43,789 bases of DNA from CAYPKW01 sp964411425. Its GTDB lineage: Bacteria; Pseudomonadota; Alphaproteobacteria; Dongiales; Dongiaceae. Shown here in pieces: positions 15,983 through 23,347 of this stretch. The notes beneath the pieces were generated by a model, which searched no databases, was not told the origin of the DNA, and saw nothing but the letters and a program-made list of their open reading frames with translations. Position 1 is the stretch's first letter. Every line of letters begins with the position of its first letter. The DNA lies in the NCBI GenBank assembly GCA_964411425.1, contig CAYPKW010000018.1:1-43789 (forward strand). Reading direction: 5' to 3'. Position numbers and translations under genes: made by a program.

Positions 15983-16818
15983 TCTCGCGGCCACAGCAGC
16001 GGGAACAGGTCGCGGCGTAAGGGCTCGCCCGGCCGCTGCCCGATGTCGCCGAAGGGCGGCGAGGTGGGGCCCGGGCGCAGCACGTAGCGCGCGTCCTCGC
16101 CGAGCCAGCGCAGCGACAGGCTGCGCCGGCGCCGCGCCGTCAAGTTGGCCGGCGCGCCGTGCAGCGTGAGGAAGTTGAACAGCAAGGCGTCGCCGGGTTC
16201 CAGGTCCCAGGACAGGATTTCATGGTCGGCGCGCCGGGCGTCGATGTCGGGCACCGGCTCGTACCCCTCGCCGGCGTAGGGATAGTTCGTGCCGTCGCGG
16301 AAGTAACGCGGATAGAACAGCTTCCCCCAGCGGTGCGAGCCGGCGACGAACTGGGGACAGGTCTCTCGCGGCACGGGATCGAGGGTGAGCCACAGGCTCA
16401 CGGTCATGGTGCCTTCGACGTTGTAATACGGCATGTCGTGGTGCCATGGCGTGGCGAGCGCGGTGCCCGGCTCCTTGATCAGCAGGTGCTCGTGGAAGAG
16501 CTGCGCCGTGGCCGAGCGCATGGCCCGCGCCGCCAGCGCCGCCGCCGGGGAGTCGAGGACGAAATCGCGATACTCCGGAATGCGCCGCCAGTTGCAATAG
16601 TCGTTGAAGAAACGCCCGGTCCCGGCGCTGTTCTCGGCATGGGGACCCGGCTCGCGCTCGTTGCGCGCGACGCCGGCCGCAAGCCCGTCGAGGAACGGCG
16701 CGAACGCCGCGCGCAGCACGCCGGCGCCGCGCTCCTGGAAATCCTGTACCGCGGCTTCGGGCAGTGCCCGCATGACCGCGTCGGGAAAGGAAGACAGGCT
16801 CTTAAGCGACGCGGCCAT
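15946..16818 (-). CDS. Phytanoyl-CoA dioxygenase (PhyH) family protein
   Basis: A 290-residue member of the PhyH family of non-heme Fe(II)/2-oxoglutarate oxygenases. The facial triad is readable: TPWHHDMPYYN supplies His126 and Asp128, and FNFLTLHGAPANLTARRRR supplies the distal His220 with downstream arginines for 2-oxoglutarate. FHEHLLIKEPGTA and CPQFVAGSHRWGK are also PhyH-like. The substrate is unknown; the family hydroxylates acyl-CoAs, amino acids and small natural products. Its start overlaps the end of a second, unrelated oxygenase by 17 bases, implying co-translation and a joint pathway. Confidence 0.85.
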   Translation of the reverse strand: MAASLKSLSSFPDAVMRALPEAAVQDFQERGAGVLRAAFAPFLDGLAAGVARNEREPGPHAENSAGTGRFFNDYCNWRRIPEYRDFVLDSPAAALAARAMRSATAQLFHEHLLIKEPGTALATPWHHDMPYYNVEGTMTVSLWLTLDPVPRETCPQFVAGSHRWGKLFYPRYFRDGTNYPYAGEGYEPVPDIDARRADHEILSWDLEPGDALLFNFLTLHGAPANLTARRRRSLSLRWLGEDARYVLRPGPTSPPFGDIGQRPGEPLRRDLFPLLWPRDQSFNPSASLMR

Positions 16819-17602
16819 AGAACAGCAACCGCGTGTGTTCGGTGAGCATGACGCCGGGCTCCGGGTCGTAGCTGAGCACGGCGGTGAGCCGGGGCGTGCG
16901 CCCCGTTATGGGTGTCACGCGGTGCAGCGAGTAGCGGCCGCGGAACAGCACCAGCGTGCCGGGGCTGCCGTCGATCCGACGCAGGCCCGGACGCGCGCCC
17001 TGAAGCGCGCCGCCGATCGCGGCGTAGCTGTCGCCCTCGGTCCGGCGCAGATGCGCATGGTACTCGAAATCGCCGCCGCCCTCCGAGCGCTGCAGCATCA
17101 GCGTGGTGGCGAAGTCGGCGTTATCGAAATGCCAGCCGAGTTGCTGGCCCTCCCGCGCCACGTTGATGTTGAGCGAGCCCAGCGCGTCGGCGTAGGGGTA
17201 GAGCGCCGGCTTGTCCAGCACGGCGGCGAGGAAGGCGTGCAGCACGGGCCAGGCGTAAAGCGCCCGCAAGCGATGGCCGGCCGGAATCCGGTCGTCGGCG
17301 ATGCAGCCGAGGTCGCTTGCCTGGGGGCGGTTGCGCGGGTGGTCCGGCGGGAACGCCGGGTCGTCCTCGACCAGGAATACGTTGTGGCCGTGGGCGCAGA
17401 AATAGGCGAGCGGCAACAGCGCCGCGGCCTCGTCCTGGATGGCCCGCACCGCGGCCGGCGTGAGGAACCCCGGCAACGCCAGGGCGCCGTCCTCGGCGAG
17501 ACGCGCGCGGGCCTCCCGAACCAGGCGCCGGCCCAAAGCGTCGTCGAGATCGGCGATCGGATAGCGGGCGAGATCGACGAGGTCGTGCGGCATCCGGTCC
17601 AT
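16802..17602 (-). CDS. 2OG-Fe(II) oxygenase, HalD/BesD-like
   Basis: A 266-residue protein that resembles the 2-oxoglutarate/Fe(II) enzymes grouped with HalD/BesD amino-acid halogenases and their hydroxylase relatives (recalled similarity, not searched). Metal ligands: LGWHFDNADF gives His158 and Asp160, and SLHRV gives His227, with Arg238 a likely 2-oxoglutarate ligand. Halogenases of this type replace the Asp of HxD by Gly or Ala to admit chloride; here Asp is retained, so hydroxylation is the more likely reaction. The start at 17602 is an ATG, with a possible alternative at 17593. It is the upstream gene of a two-oxygenase unit, divergent from a solute-binding protein. Confidence 0.78.
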   Translation of the reverse strand: MDRMPHDLVDLARYPIADLDDALGRRLVREARARLAEDGALALPGFLTPAAVRAIQDEAAALLPLAYFCAHGHNVFLVEDDPAFPPDHPRNRPQASDLGCIADDRIPAGHRLRALYAWPVLHAFLAAVLDKPALYPYADALGSLNINVAREGQQLGWHFDNADFATTLMLQRSEGGGDFEYHAHLRRTEGDSYAAIGGALQGARPGLRRIDGSPGTLVLFRGRYSLHRVTPITGRTPRLTAVLSYDPEPGVMLTEHTRLLFYGRVA

Positions 17603-17738
17603 GGGACGATCCGTACCCGAACGGCCGCATTGGACCGCAACGCGGCCGTCAGTTCAATGGGCCTGTCCCGCGGCGCGATCTGGGGTAAGATAGCGCCCTA
17701 CGGCGCCGCATGAGAGCGCCGCTCATGGGAGGAGAGAG

Positions 17739-19304
17739 ATGACCAGAACGATAGTTTCGCGTCGCCGGTTCATCGGCGGAACCGCCGCGCTCGCGGCGGG
17801 GGCCGCGCTCGGCGCCCCGCGCCTCGTCCGCGGCCAGGACAAGAAGACGGTGAAGGTGCGCATCGTGCGCGACATCCAGGTGCTCGACCCCGGCTACATG
17901 GTCGGCGGCTCGGAGACCACCACGCTCATCGCCACCATGCCGCGGCTGGCCGACCTGCACAGGCTGGAAAACGGGCAGTGGACTTGGAAGCCGTCGGACT
18001 ACGTGAGCGACATCAAGCAGGCCGACGACCTCAACATCGCCTTCACGCTCAAACCCGGCTTCATGTGGAGCGGCGGGAACGGCGAGCTCACCGCCGAGGA
18101 CGTCAAGTTCTCGTTCGAGCGCATGGTGGGGTCCGACTGGGGCGGGCGCTGGGAGGCGCTCGACCGCGTCGACGTCAAGGACAAGTACAGCGGCGTCATC
18201 GTCTTGAAGAAGCCGTACATCCCGCTGTGGCTCGTCACCATGTCGTCCGAATCCGGCACCGTCCTGCCCAAGGCGGCGACCCAGAAGGCGACCGAGACGA
18301 CGGAAGGCAAGTTCACCACCGAGCTGCCGGCCCAATGCGGCCCTTATAACGTCGCCGAATGGCTGCCCAAGCAGAAACTGGTGCTGGCCCGCAGCCCCGA
18401 CTACCCCGGCACCAGCCCCGACTTCGACGAGTGCCACCTGGTCGTGATCGAGGAGACGAAGTCGGCCGAGCTCGCCTTCGAGGCGGGGGAGCTCGACATC
18501 ACCGACCTCACGCCGGACACGCTCGCGCGCTATCGGGCGAACCCGCCGGCCAACACCAAGATCGTCGCCGCCGACGGGCCGAACTACACCTGGATGGGGA
18601 TCAACACCCAGCATCCGAAGCTGGCCGACATTCGCGTGCGCCAGGCGATCCAGCGGGCGGTGGACGTCGATGCCATCCTGGCGGCGGCCTATGCCGGCGT
18701 GTCGCCCAGGTCGAACGGCATCGTGCCGCCGGGCGTGCTCGGCCACCGCACGAGCTCCAAGTACTCGTTCGACCCGGCTAAGGCCAAGGCGCTGCTGAAG
18801 GAGGCCGGCGTCGGCGAGCTCTCGCTCGAGCTCAAGACCCTGAATCAGCAGGACCGCATGTCGGCGGCCCAGATCATCCAGGCGAACCTGGCCGAGGTCG
18901 GGATCGGCGTCGAGCTGATCCCGGTCGAGTCCGGCGCCTTCTGGAACCTGGGCCAGGAATCGCAGGGCAAGGAGTGGCAGAACCTGCAGCTCTGGCTCAT
19001 GCAATACGTGGGCTCGCCCGACCCGGCCGACCACATGCAATGGTTCGTGAAGAGCCAGGTCGGCGTGTGGAACTGGGAGCGCTGGTCCGATCCGGAGTTC
19101 GAGGACCTCTATGCCAAGGGCCTCGCCGAGGCCGACACCGCCAAGCGCGAGCAAATGTATCTGCGCATGCAGGAAATCATGGAGGACACCGGCGGCTATG
19201 TGTGGCTGACGCACGAGCCGCTGGCCTTCGCGCACCGCGACACGATCGTGCCCTTCATCGACCCCGCGGGCACGATCCTGGTTAGCCAGTTCAAGCTGGC
19301 ATAG
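17739..19304 (+). CDS. Tat-exported family 5 ABC substrate-binding protein
   Basis: A 521-residue extracellular solute-binding protein of the peptide/nickel (SBP_bac_5) family. It begins with a twin-arginine signal, SRRRFIGGTAALAAGAALG. The mature part has VLDPGYMVGG, a FTLKPGFMW segment and LTAEDVKFSFERMV, the family core. Later parts include DIRVRQAIQRAVD and GVELIPVESGAFW. A strong GGAGGAGAG precedes the ATG. Such proteins normally bind oligopeptides, opines or other small molecules for an ABC importer, but no permease or ATPase gene adjoins it. The divergent oxygenase genes suggest that its ligand may be related to their substrate or product (inference). Confidence 0.9.
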   Translation: MTRTIVSRRRFIGGTAALAAGAALGAPRLVRGQDKKTVKVRIVRDIQVLDPGYMVGGSETTTLIATMPRLADLHRLENGQWTWKPSDYVSDIKQADDLNIAFTLKPGFMWSGGNGELTAEDVKFSFERMVGSDWGGRWEALDRVDVKDKYSGVIVLKKPYIPLWLVTMSSESGTVLPKAATQKATETTEGKFTTELPAQCGPYNVAEWLPKQKLVLARSPDYPGTSPDFDECHLVVIEETKSAELAFEAGELDITDLTPDTLARYRANPPANTKIVAADGPNYTWMGINTQHPKLADIRVRQAIQRAVDVDAILAAAYAGVSPRSNGIVPPGVLGHRTSSKYSFDPAKAKALLKEAGVGELSLELKTLNQQDRMSAAQIIQANLAEVGIGVELIPVESGAFWNLGQESQGKEWQNLQLWLMQYVGSPDPADHMQWFVKSQVGVWNWERWSDPEFEDLYAKGLAEADTAKREQMYLRMQEIMEDTGGYVWLTHEPLAFAHRDTIVPFIDPAGTILVSQFKLA

Positions 19305-19312
19305 CGGGGGAC

Positions 19313-19339
19313 GGCCGCTCGGCTCAAGGCTGAGCGGCC
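19313..19339. terminator. Hairpin between convergent SBP and DUF2244 genes
   Basis: GGCCGCTCGGC (19313-19323) pairs with GCTGAGCGGCC (19329-19339), 11 base pairs with one G-T wobble and a five-base loop. It sits just past the solute-binding protein stop and includes the DUF2244 stop codon. No T-run follows on either strand, so it is a candidate bidirectional transcript end only. Confidence 0.4.
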
Positions 19340-19815
19340 CTGGCGGCGTCGAGCGCCCGGCGCAGCGCCTGGGCGAAGGCGAGCCGCTCGGCGGCGCTAA
19401 GGCAGCCGCCGATGGCGAGTGTCCGCCCGTGCGAGCTCAAGACGAGATGCCCGTCCGGCTCGGCCACGGCGACCTTGAGCCAATAGGCCTGGAAGCTCCA
19501 CGAGCGCATGCGCCCGCGGGCGTCGTGGCGCTCCACGGTGAGCCGGCTGAGCGTCAGCCGCACCCGCTCGAAGGCGCGGGCGCCGCGGTAGTTGAGCCGG
19601 AACAGGACATGGAACAGCAGCATCTCGGCGACGCCGAAGCCGGCGACCGGCCAGGCGCCGAGCAAGAGGAACGCCACCCCGCCGGCGAATCCCACCAGGC
19701 CCACCAGGCCCATCAGCGCCGCGAATCCGACCGGCCCAAGGCTGCGATGGGGGCACAAGACCGCGTCGAACAGCACCGGGTCAGCCTCGGCCGGCTCGTC
19801 TCCGTCGCTCGCCAT
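19324..19815 (-). CDS. DUF2244 family membrane protein
   Basis: A 163-residue protein of the DUF2244 family. Two adjacent hydrophobic helices (GFAALMGLVGLVGFAGGVAF and a following AGFGVAEMLLFHVLF segment, about residues 25-70) precede a cytosolic domain with RVRLTLSRLTVER and the typical Trp-rich stretch MRSWSFQAYWLKV. Function is unknown; in alphaproteobacteria it commonly lies next to nth, as here (divergent). The ATG at 19815 was chosen; the open frame upstream (to 19926) has no recognisable protein sequence. Confidence 0.82.
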   Translation of the reverse strand: MASDGDEPAEADPVLFDAVLCPHRSLGPVGFAALMGLVGLVGFAGGVAFLLLGAWPVAGFGVAEMLLFHVLFRLNYRGARAFERVRLTLSRLTVERHDARGRMRSWSFQAYWLKVAVAEPDGHLVLSSHGRTLAIGGCLSAAERLAFAQALRRALDAARAAQP

Positions 19816-19998
19816 GGCGGCGCCGACTATAGGAGAGCGCAGCACCCGGCGCCTACCACTCGACCTGGGGCGAAGGCTCGGTCTCGTTGACGTTCCAGGA
19901 AAACGTGGTGCGCGGGCGGCCACCATACTCGAACGGCCGCGGCCGAATCCAGCGATTCCGCTCGACCGCGCGCCATCTCCGGGTAAAATTGCGCGCCC

Positions 19999-20634
19999 AT
20001 GAAAAGGCCCGACCCCGCCCGGTTCTTCGACCGGCTTGCCGCCGCCAACCCCGAGCCCAGGGGCGAGCTCGACTATGCCAGCCCCTACACCCTGCTGGTG
20101 GCCGTGGTGCTGTCGGCGCAGGCGACCGACACCAGCGTCAACAAGGCGACGCGCGAGCTGTTCAAGGTGGCCGACACGCCGAAGAGGATGCTGGCTCTAG
20201 GCCTGACGGGCTTGAAGCGGTACGTGCGCGCCATCGGGCTCTACAACACCAAGGCCAAGCATATCATCGGGCTGAGCGAGTTGCTGGAGCGCCGCCACCG
20301 GGGCCAGGTTCCCGCCGAGCGGGCCGCGCTCGAAGCCCTGCCGGGCGTCGGGCGCAAGTCGGCCAACGTCGTGCTCAACGTCGCATTCGGGGAACCCGCC
20401 ATCGCGGTCGACACCCATATCTTCCGCTTGTGCAACCGCTCGGGTCTCGCCCCCGGCGCCACGCCGCGCGCGGTCGAGGCGAGGCTCGACAAGATCGTGC
20501 CCGCGCACCGCAAGCAGAACGCCCATCATTGGCTCATCCTGCACGGCCGTCACGTCTGCAAGGCGCTGAAGCCGGACTGCCCGGCCTGCGTCGTGCGCGA
20601 TCTTTGCCTCTACAAGGCGAAGACGCCGGGATGA
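19999..20634 (+). CDS. nth: Endonuclease III
   Basis: Base-excision-repair DNA glycosylase/AP lyase for oxidised pyrimidines. The 211-residue protein has VLSAQATDTSVNKAT, the helix-hairpin-helix LPGVGRKSANVVLN with the catalytic lysine, and VDTHIFRLCNRSG with the catalytic aspartate. The C-terminal [4Fe-4S] cysteines (C-x6-C-x2-C-x5-C) lie in CKALKPDCPACVVRDLC. Length is standard. It is divergent from DUF2244 across a 183-base gap. Confidence 0.97.
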   Translation: MKRPDPARFFDRLAAANPEPRGELDYASPYTLLVAVVLSAQATDTSVNKATRELFKVADTPKRMLALGLTGLKRYVRAIGLYNTKAKHIIGLSELLERRHRGQVPAERAALEALPGVGRKSANVVLNVAFGEPAIAVDTHIFRLCNRSGLAPGATPRAVEARLDKIVPAHRKQNAHHWLILHGRHVCKALKPDCPACVVRDLCLYKAKTPG

Positions 20635-20666
20635 GGCGCGGGCCGGAGCGAAAGACGCAGACTCGA

Positions 20667-21050
20667 CTATCGGCTTGCCAACTGTACGGCGGCGAGGCAC
20701 GCCGGTGCCGGGGCCGCTTCGGCGTCGGGCGTGCGCGCTTCGATGTATCGCACCGTGGCGGAGCCGCCCGCCTCGTAAAGGAATACGTCGAAGACGCATC
20801 CACTCCCGCGATACTGCCAGACCTGCGCCGGCGCCTCGCGGCGCACGCGCGCGGGCGCGCCGAGCAGCCCATGCACGGCGCGGGCCTCGAGGCCGATGAG
20901 GAACGCGGGGTCGGCCGACTTCGGCGCGCCGTCCTCGGGCACGACGGCGCCCGGCGCCGACGGCTCCGGGGCGGGCGCCGCGAACATGCCGCACGCCGCA
21001 ACCGCCGGTAGCGCCAGCGCAACGGCCAGGACGCGCGCCGACGCACGCAT
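20667..21050 (-). CDS. Small lipoprotein, unknown function
   Basis: A 127-residue predicted lipoprotein: MRASARVLAVALALPAVAAC ends in a lipobox (VAAC), with Cys20 the likely lipidated residue. A proline/alanine linker follows, and then a domain beginning DPAFLIGLEARAVHGLLGAP, followed by AQVWQYRGSGCVFDVFLYEA. That pattern recalls SmpA/OmlA-type small envelope lipoproteins, but I cannot place it firmly. It lies downstream of the bactofilin gene on the same strand with a 10-base gap, so the two may be co-transcribed. Confidence 0.75.
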   Translation of the reverse strand: MRASARVLAVALALPAVAACGMFAAPAPEPSAPGAVVPEDGAPKSADPAFLIGLEARAVHGLLGAPARVRREAPAQVWQYRGSGCVFDVFLYEAGGSATVRYIEARTPDAEAAPAPACLAAVQLASR

Positions 21051-21060
21051 CCTTGAGAGC

Positions 21061-21759
21061 CTAGCTGCCGCTGCCGTTCGTGGTCAGGCTCAGCTCCGGA
21101 ATGCCGCGCGCAAGCTCGAACCCCGGCTCGTCGCTCTGCCGCCCGGCGGGCGCGGCCTCGACCCCGGCATCGCCGCGCGGCAACAGTTCCAAGGTGCCGC
21201 AAACGATGCCGCCGCTTTCGACCTCGAGCTGGCCGTAACGGATGGTGCCCTCCACGCGCCCCGAGGACCTTATGAGCAGCCGGCGTTTCACCGTGATGTC
21301 GCCCTCGAAGCGGCCGCTGATGTCGGCCGTCTCGACCTCGGCCGAGCCCTTGTAAAGGCCGCAGCCCGCGATCTCGATGGAGCGGCTGTCGGTCAGCGTC
21401 GCCTCCACCCGGCCCTCGACCACCAATTTGTCACAGGTCCGGATTTCGCCGTTGAGCACGATTTCGCGCCCGACGATCAGTTTCTTGCCGTCGTTGTCAT
21501 GCACGGACGCGGGCATGGGCATGGGCGGAATTGCGACCGGGCGTGCCTCCGGCCGCGATTCCGGCCTCGGCTCCGGCCTACGGATCAGCGGCGGCGGCAG
21601 GTCCGGCGAGCGCCGCGGCGCCTCCGCCGGCTGCCGGGTCACGGCAGCCAGGGTGTCGGGCCGCACGAACGGCTTGGCGAGCTGGACTTCGCTCGCCAAA
21701 TCCCGGACCGGCTTCTCGGTCTTGGCTGGCTCGTGCGTCTCATTTTTCTTTCGAAACAT
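21061..21759 (-). CDS. Bactofilin family cytoskeletal protein
   Basis: Bactofilins polymerise without nucleotide into filaments that organise cell-wall synthesis and shape. The 232-residue protein has a long, basic and proline-rich N-terminal tail (residues 1 to about 90), a central beta-helical domain starting KLIVGREIVLNGEIRTCDKL and continuing EGRVEATLTDSRSIEIAGCG and GRFEGDITVKRRLLI, then a flexible tail. A strong Shine-Dalgarno (GGGGAGAGGAGAAGG) precedes the ATG. Bactofilins are often next to an M23 peptidase; none is present here, only a short open frame upstream. Confidence 0.88.
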   Translation of the reverse strand: MFRKKNETHEPAKTEKPVRDLASEVQLAKPFVRPDTLAAVTRQPAEAPRRSPDLPPPLIRRPEPRPESRPEARPVAIPPMPMPASVHDNDGKKLIVGREIVLNGEIRTCDKLVVEGRVEATLTDSRSIEIAGCGLYKGSAEVETADISGRFEGDITVKRRLLIRSSGRVEGTIRYGQLEVESGGIVCGTLELLPRGDAGVEAAPAGRQSDEPGFELARGIPELSLTTNGSGS

Positions 21760-21838
21760 GGCCTTCTCCTCTCCCCGCGGGCTCGATGCCGGTTGTCTCC
21801 CCGGCTTCCGGTCCGCCTTGACGGTTTCTTCGCCGGCC

Positions 21839-22096
21839 TTACGAACGCATGGCCGGTTGCCGCATGTTCTCGAACGGGTGGAGCATGAACGCCGTCGTCG
21901 TCACCGGGGCCGCCAAGTCGAGCGCGGGTGCCGTCAACGACAGCGCGACGACCGCCCGCGCAACAAAGACACGGCCCCGATACGGCCGCCGCGACGCTCG
22001 CGCCTGCCTCGTGTCCAGACGCCGCCGCACCACCAGTCCGTCGTATTTCTGCCCCGGAGGATAGCCATTCAGCGCCTGGAATACAAAGGGATTCAC
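21839..22096 (-). CDS. Possible small protein upstream of bactofilin
   Basis: An 85-residue open frame from a GTG at 22096, 79 bases upstream of the bactofilin gene on the same strand. Codon third positions are mostly G or C as in real genes here, and the N-terminal NPFVFQALNGYPPGQKYDG reads protein-like; a hydrophobic stretch follows near residues 44-64. No good ribosome-binding site is visible. The frame stays open upstream for about 22 further codons without an ATG, so it may be a remnant of a larger gene. I recognise no family. Confidence 0.35.
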   Translation of the reverse strand: MNPFVFQALNGYPPGQKYDGLVVRRRLDTRQARASRRPYRGRVFVARAVVALSLTAPALDLAAPVTTTAFMLHPFENMRQPAMRS

Positions 22097-22202
22097 CAGC
22101 CGGACCGGAGGGGGAGCGCCAGGCAGATCGAGGGCGCCTCCCGTTTGTGCCGCCCGGGCGCTTCGCTATACTCCGGCGCGCATCGGGAGGACCCCCGGGA
22201 AC

Positions 22203-23347
22203 ATGGCGGAAAACTTCGACGTGGTCGGCATCGGCAACGCCATCGTCGACGTGCTGAGCCATGCCGATGACGGGTTCCTGGCGGCCCAGGGGCTGAACAA
22301 GGGCACCATGACGTTGATCGACCGGGCAGGCGCCGAGGCGCTCTATCGCGCCATGGGGCCGGCGATCGAAGCGTCCGGCGGCTCGGCCGCCAACACCATC
22401 GCCGGCGTCGCCTCGTTCGGCGGGCGCGCCGCCTTCGTCGGCAAGGTCGGCGACGACGAGTTCGGCCGGGTGTTCCGCCACGACATCGCCGCCGCCGGCG
22501 TCGCCTTCGCCACGCCGCCAGCCAAGGGCGGCCAACCGACCGCGCGCTGCCTGGTGCTGGTGACGCCGGATGCCCAGCGCACGATGCAGACCCATCTCGG
22601 CGCCTCGCAGGAGCTGGGGCCGGAGGACGTGGACGAGGGGCTGATCGCCGGCGCGGCGATCACCTATCTCGAAGGCTATCTGTGGGACCGGCCGCGCGCC
22701 AAGGAGGCGTTCCGCAAGGCCGCCGCGGCCGCTCACGCAGCCGGCCGCAAGGTGGCGCTCAGCCTGTCCGATCCCTTCTGCGTCGAGCGCCACCGCGACG
22801 AGTTCCGCGATCTTCTGGCGAACCACGTCGACATCCTGTTCGCCAACGAGGCGGAGGCCTGCGCGCTCTGGCGCGTGGCCGACTTCGACGGGGCGCTGCA
22901 GGCGACCCGCGCGCTCGGCAAGACGGCGGCGCTGACGCGCAGCGCCAAGGGATCGGTGGTCCTCGCCCGGGACGAGCTCCACGTCATCGACGCAGCTGCC
23001 GTGCCCCAGGTGGTCGATACCACGGGGGCGGGCGATCTCTATGCCGCGGGATTCCTCTACGGCCTGACCCACGATTACGGCCTGGCCGCGTGCGGGCGGC
23101 TCGCCGGCATCGCGGCCGGCGAGGTCATCGGCCATNNNNNNNNNNNNNNNNNNNNNNNNNNNNNNNNNNNNNNNNNNNNNNNNNNNNNNNNNNNNNNNNN
23201 NNNNNNNNNNNNNNNNNNNNNNNNNNNNNNNNNNNCCTGGCCGCGTGCGGGCGGCTCGCCGGCATCGCGGCCGGCGAGGTCATCGGCCATGTGGGCGCCC
23301 GCCCGCACACCCCCCTCGCGCTCCTGCTGCCGGACGAGGTCGCCTGA
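22203..23347 (+). CDS. Adenosine kinase (PfkB family), split by a false gap
   Basis: PfkB/ribokinase-family sugar kinase, most like alphaproteobacterial adenosine kinases (adenosine to AMP). The N-terminus DVVGIGNAIVDVLSHADDGF, the central GGSAANTIAGVASFG and FVGKVGDDEFG, and the C-terminal DTTGAGDLYAAGFLYG with the catalytic GAGD are all present. The gene is interrupted by 100 Ns (23136-23235) flanked by identical 55-base copies. Removing the Ns and one copy gives 990 bases, an unbroken 329-codon frame ending ...LLLPDEVA, the normal family length. The disruption is therefore an assembly artefact, not a pseudogene. The AmpG-like gene begins immediately after the stop. Confidence 0.9.
23136..23235. 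other. Assembly gap (100 N)
   Basis: A run of 100 Ns inside the adenosine kinase gene. Both sides carry the same 55-base sequence (23081-23135 and 23236-23290), as expected where two contigs that overlap by one k-mer were scaffolded without merging. The true gap length is probably minus 55. Confidence 0.97.

Noticed and set aside
16159..16845. Plus-strand frame of 228 codons across the PhyH gene
   Set aside because: It is the complement of a gene with clear oxygenase motifs and has no motif of its own.
22203..23347. Adenosine kinase as a pseudogene or a real tandem duplication
   Set aside because: The frame break is fully explained by the N gap and the identical 55-base contig ends; the repaired gene is intact.
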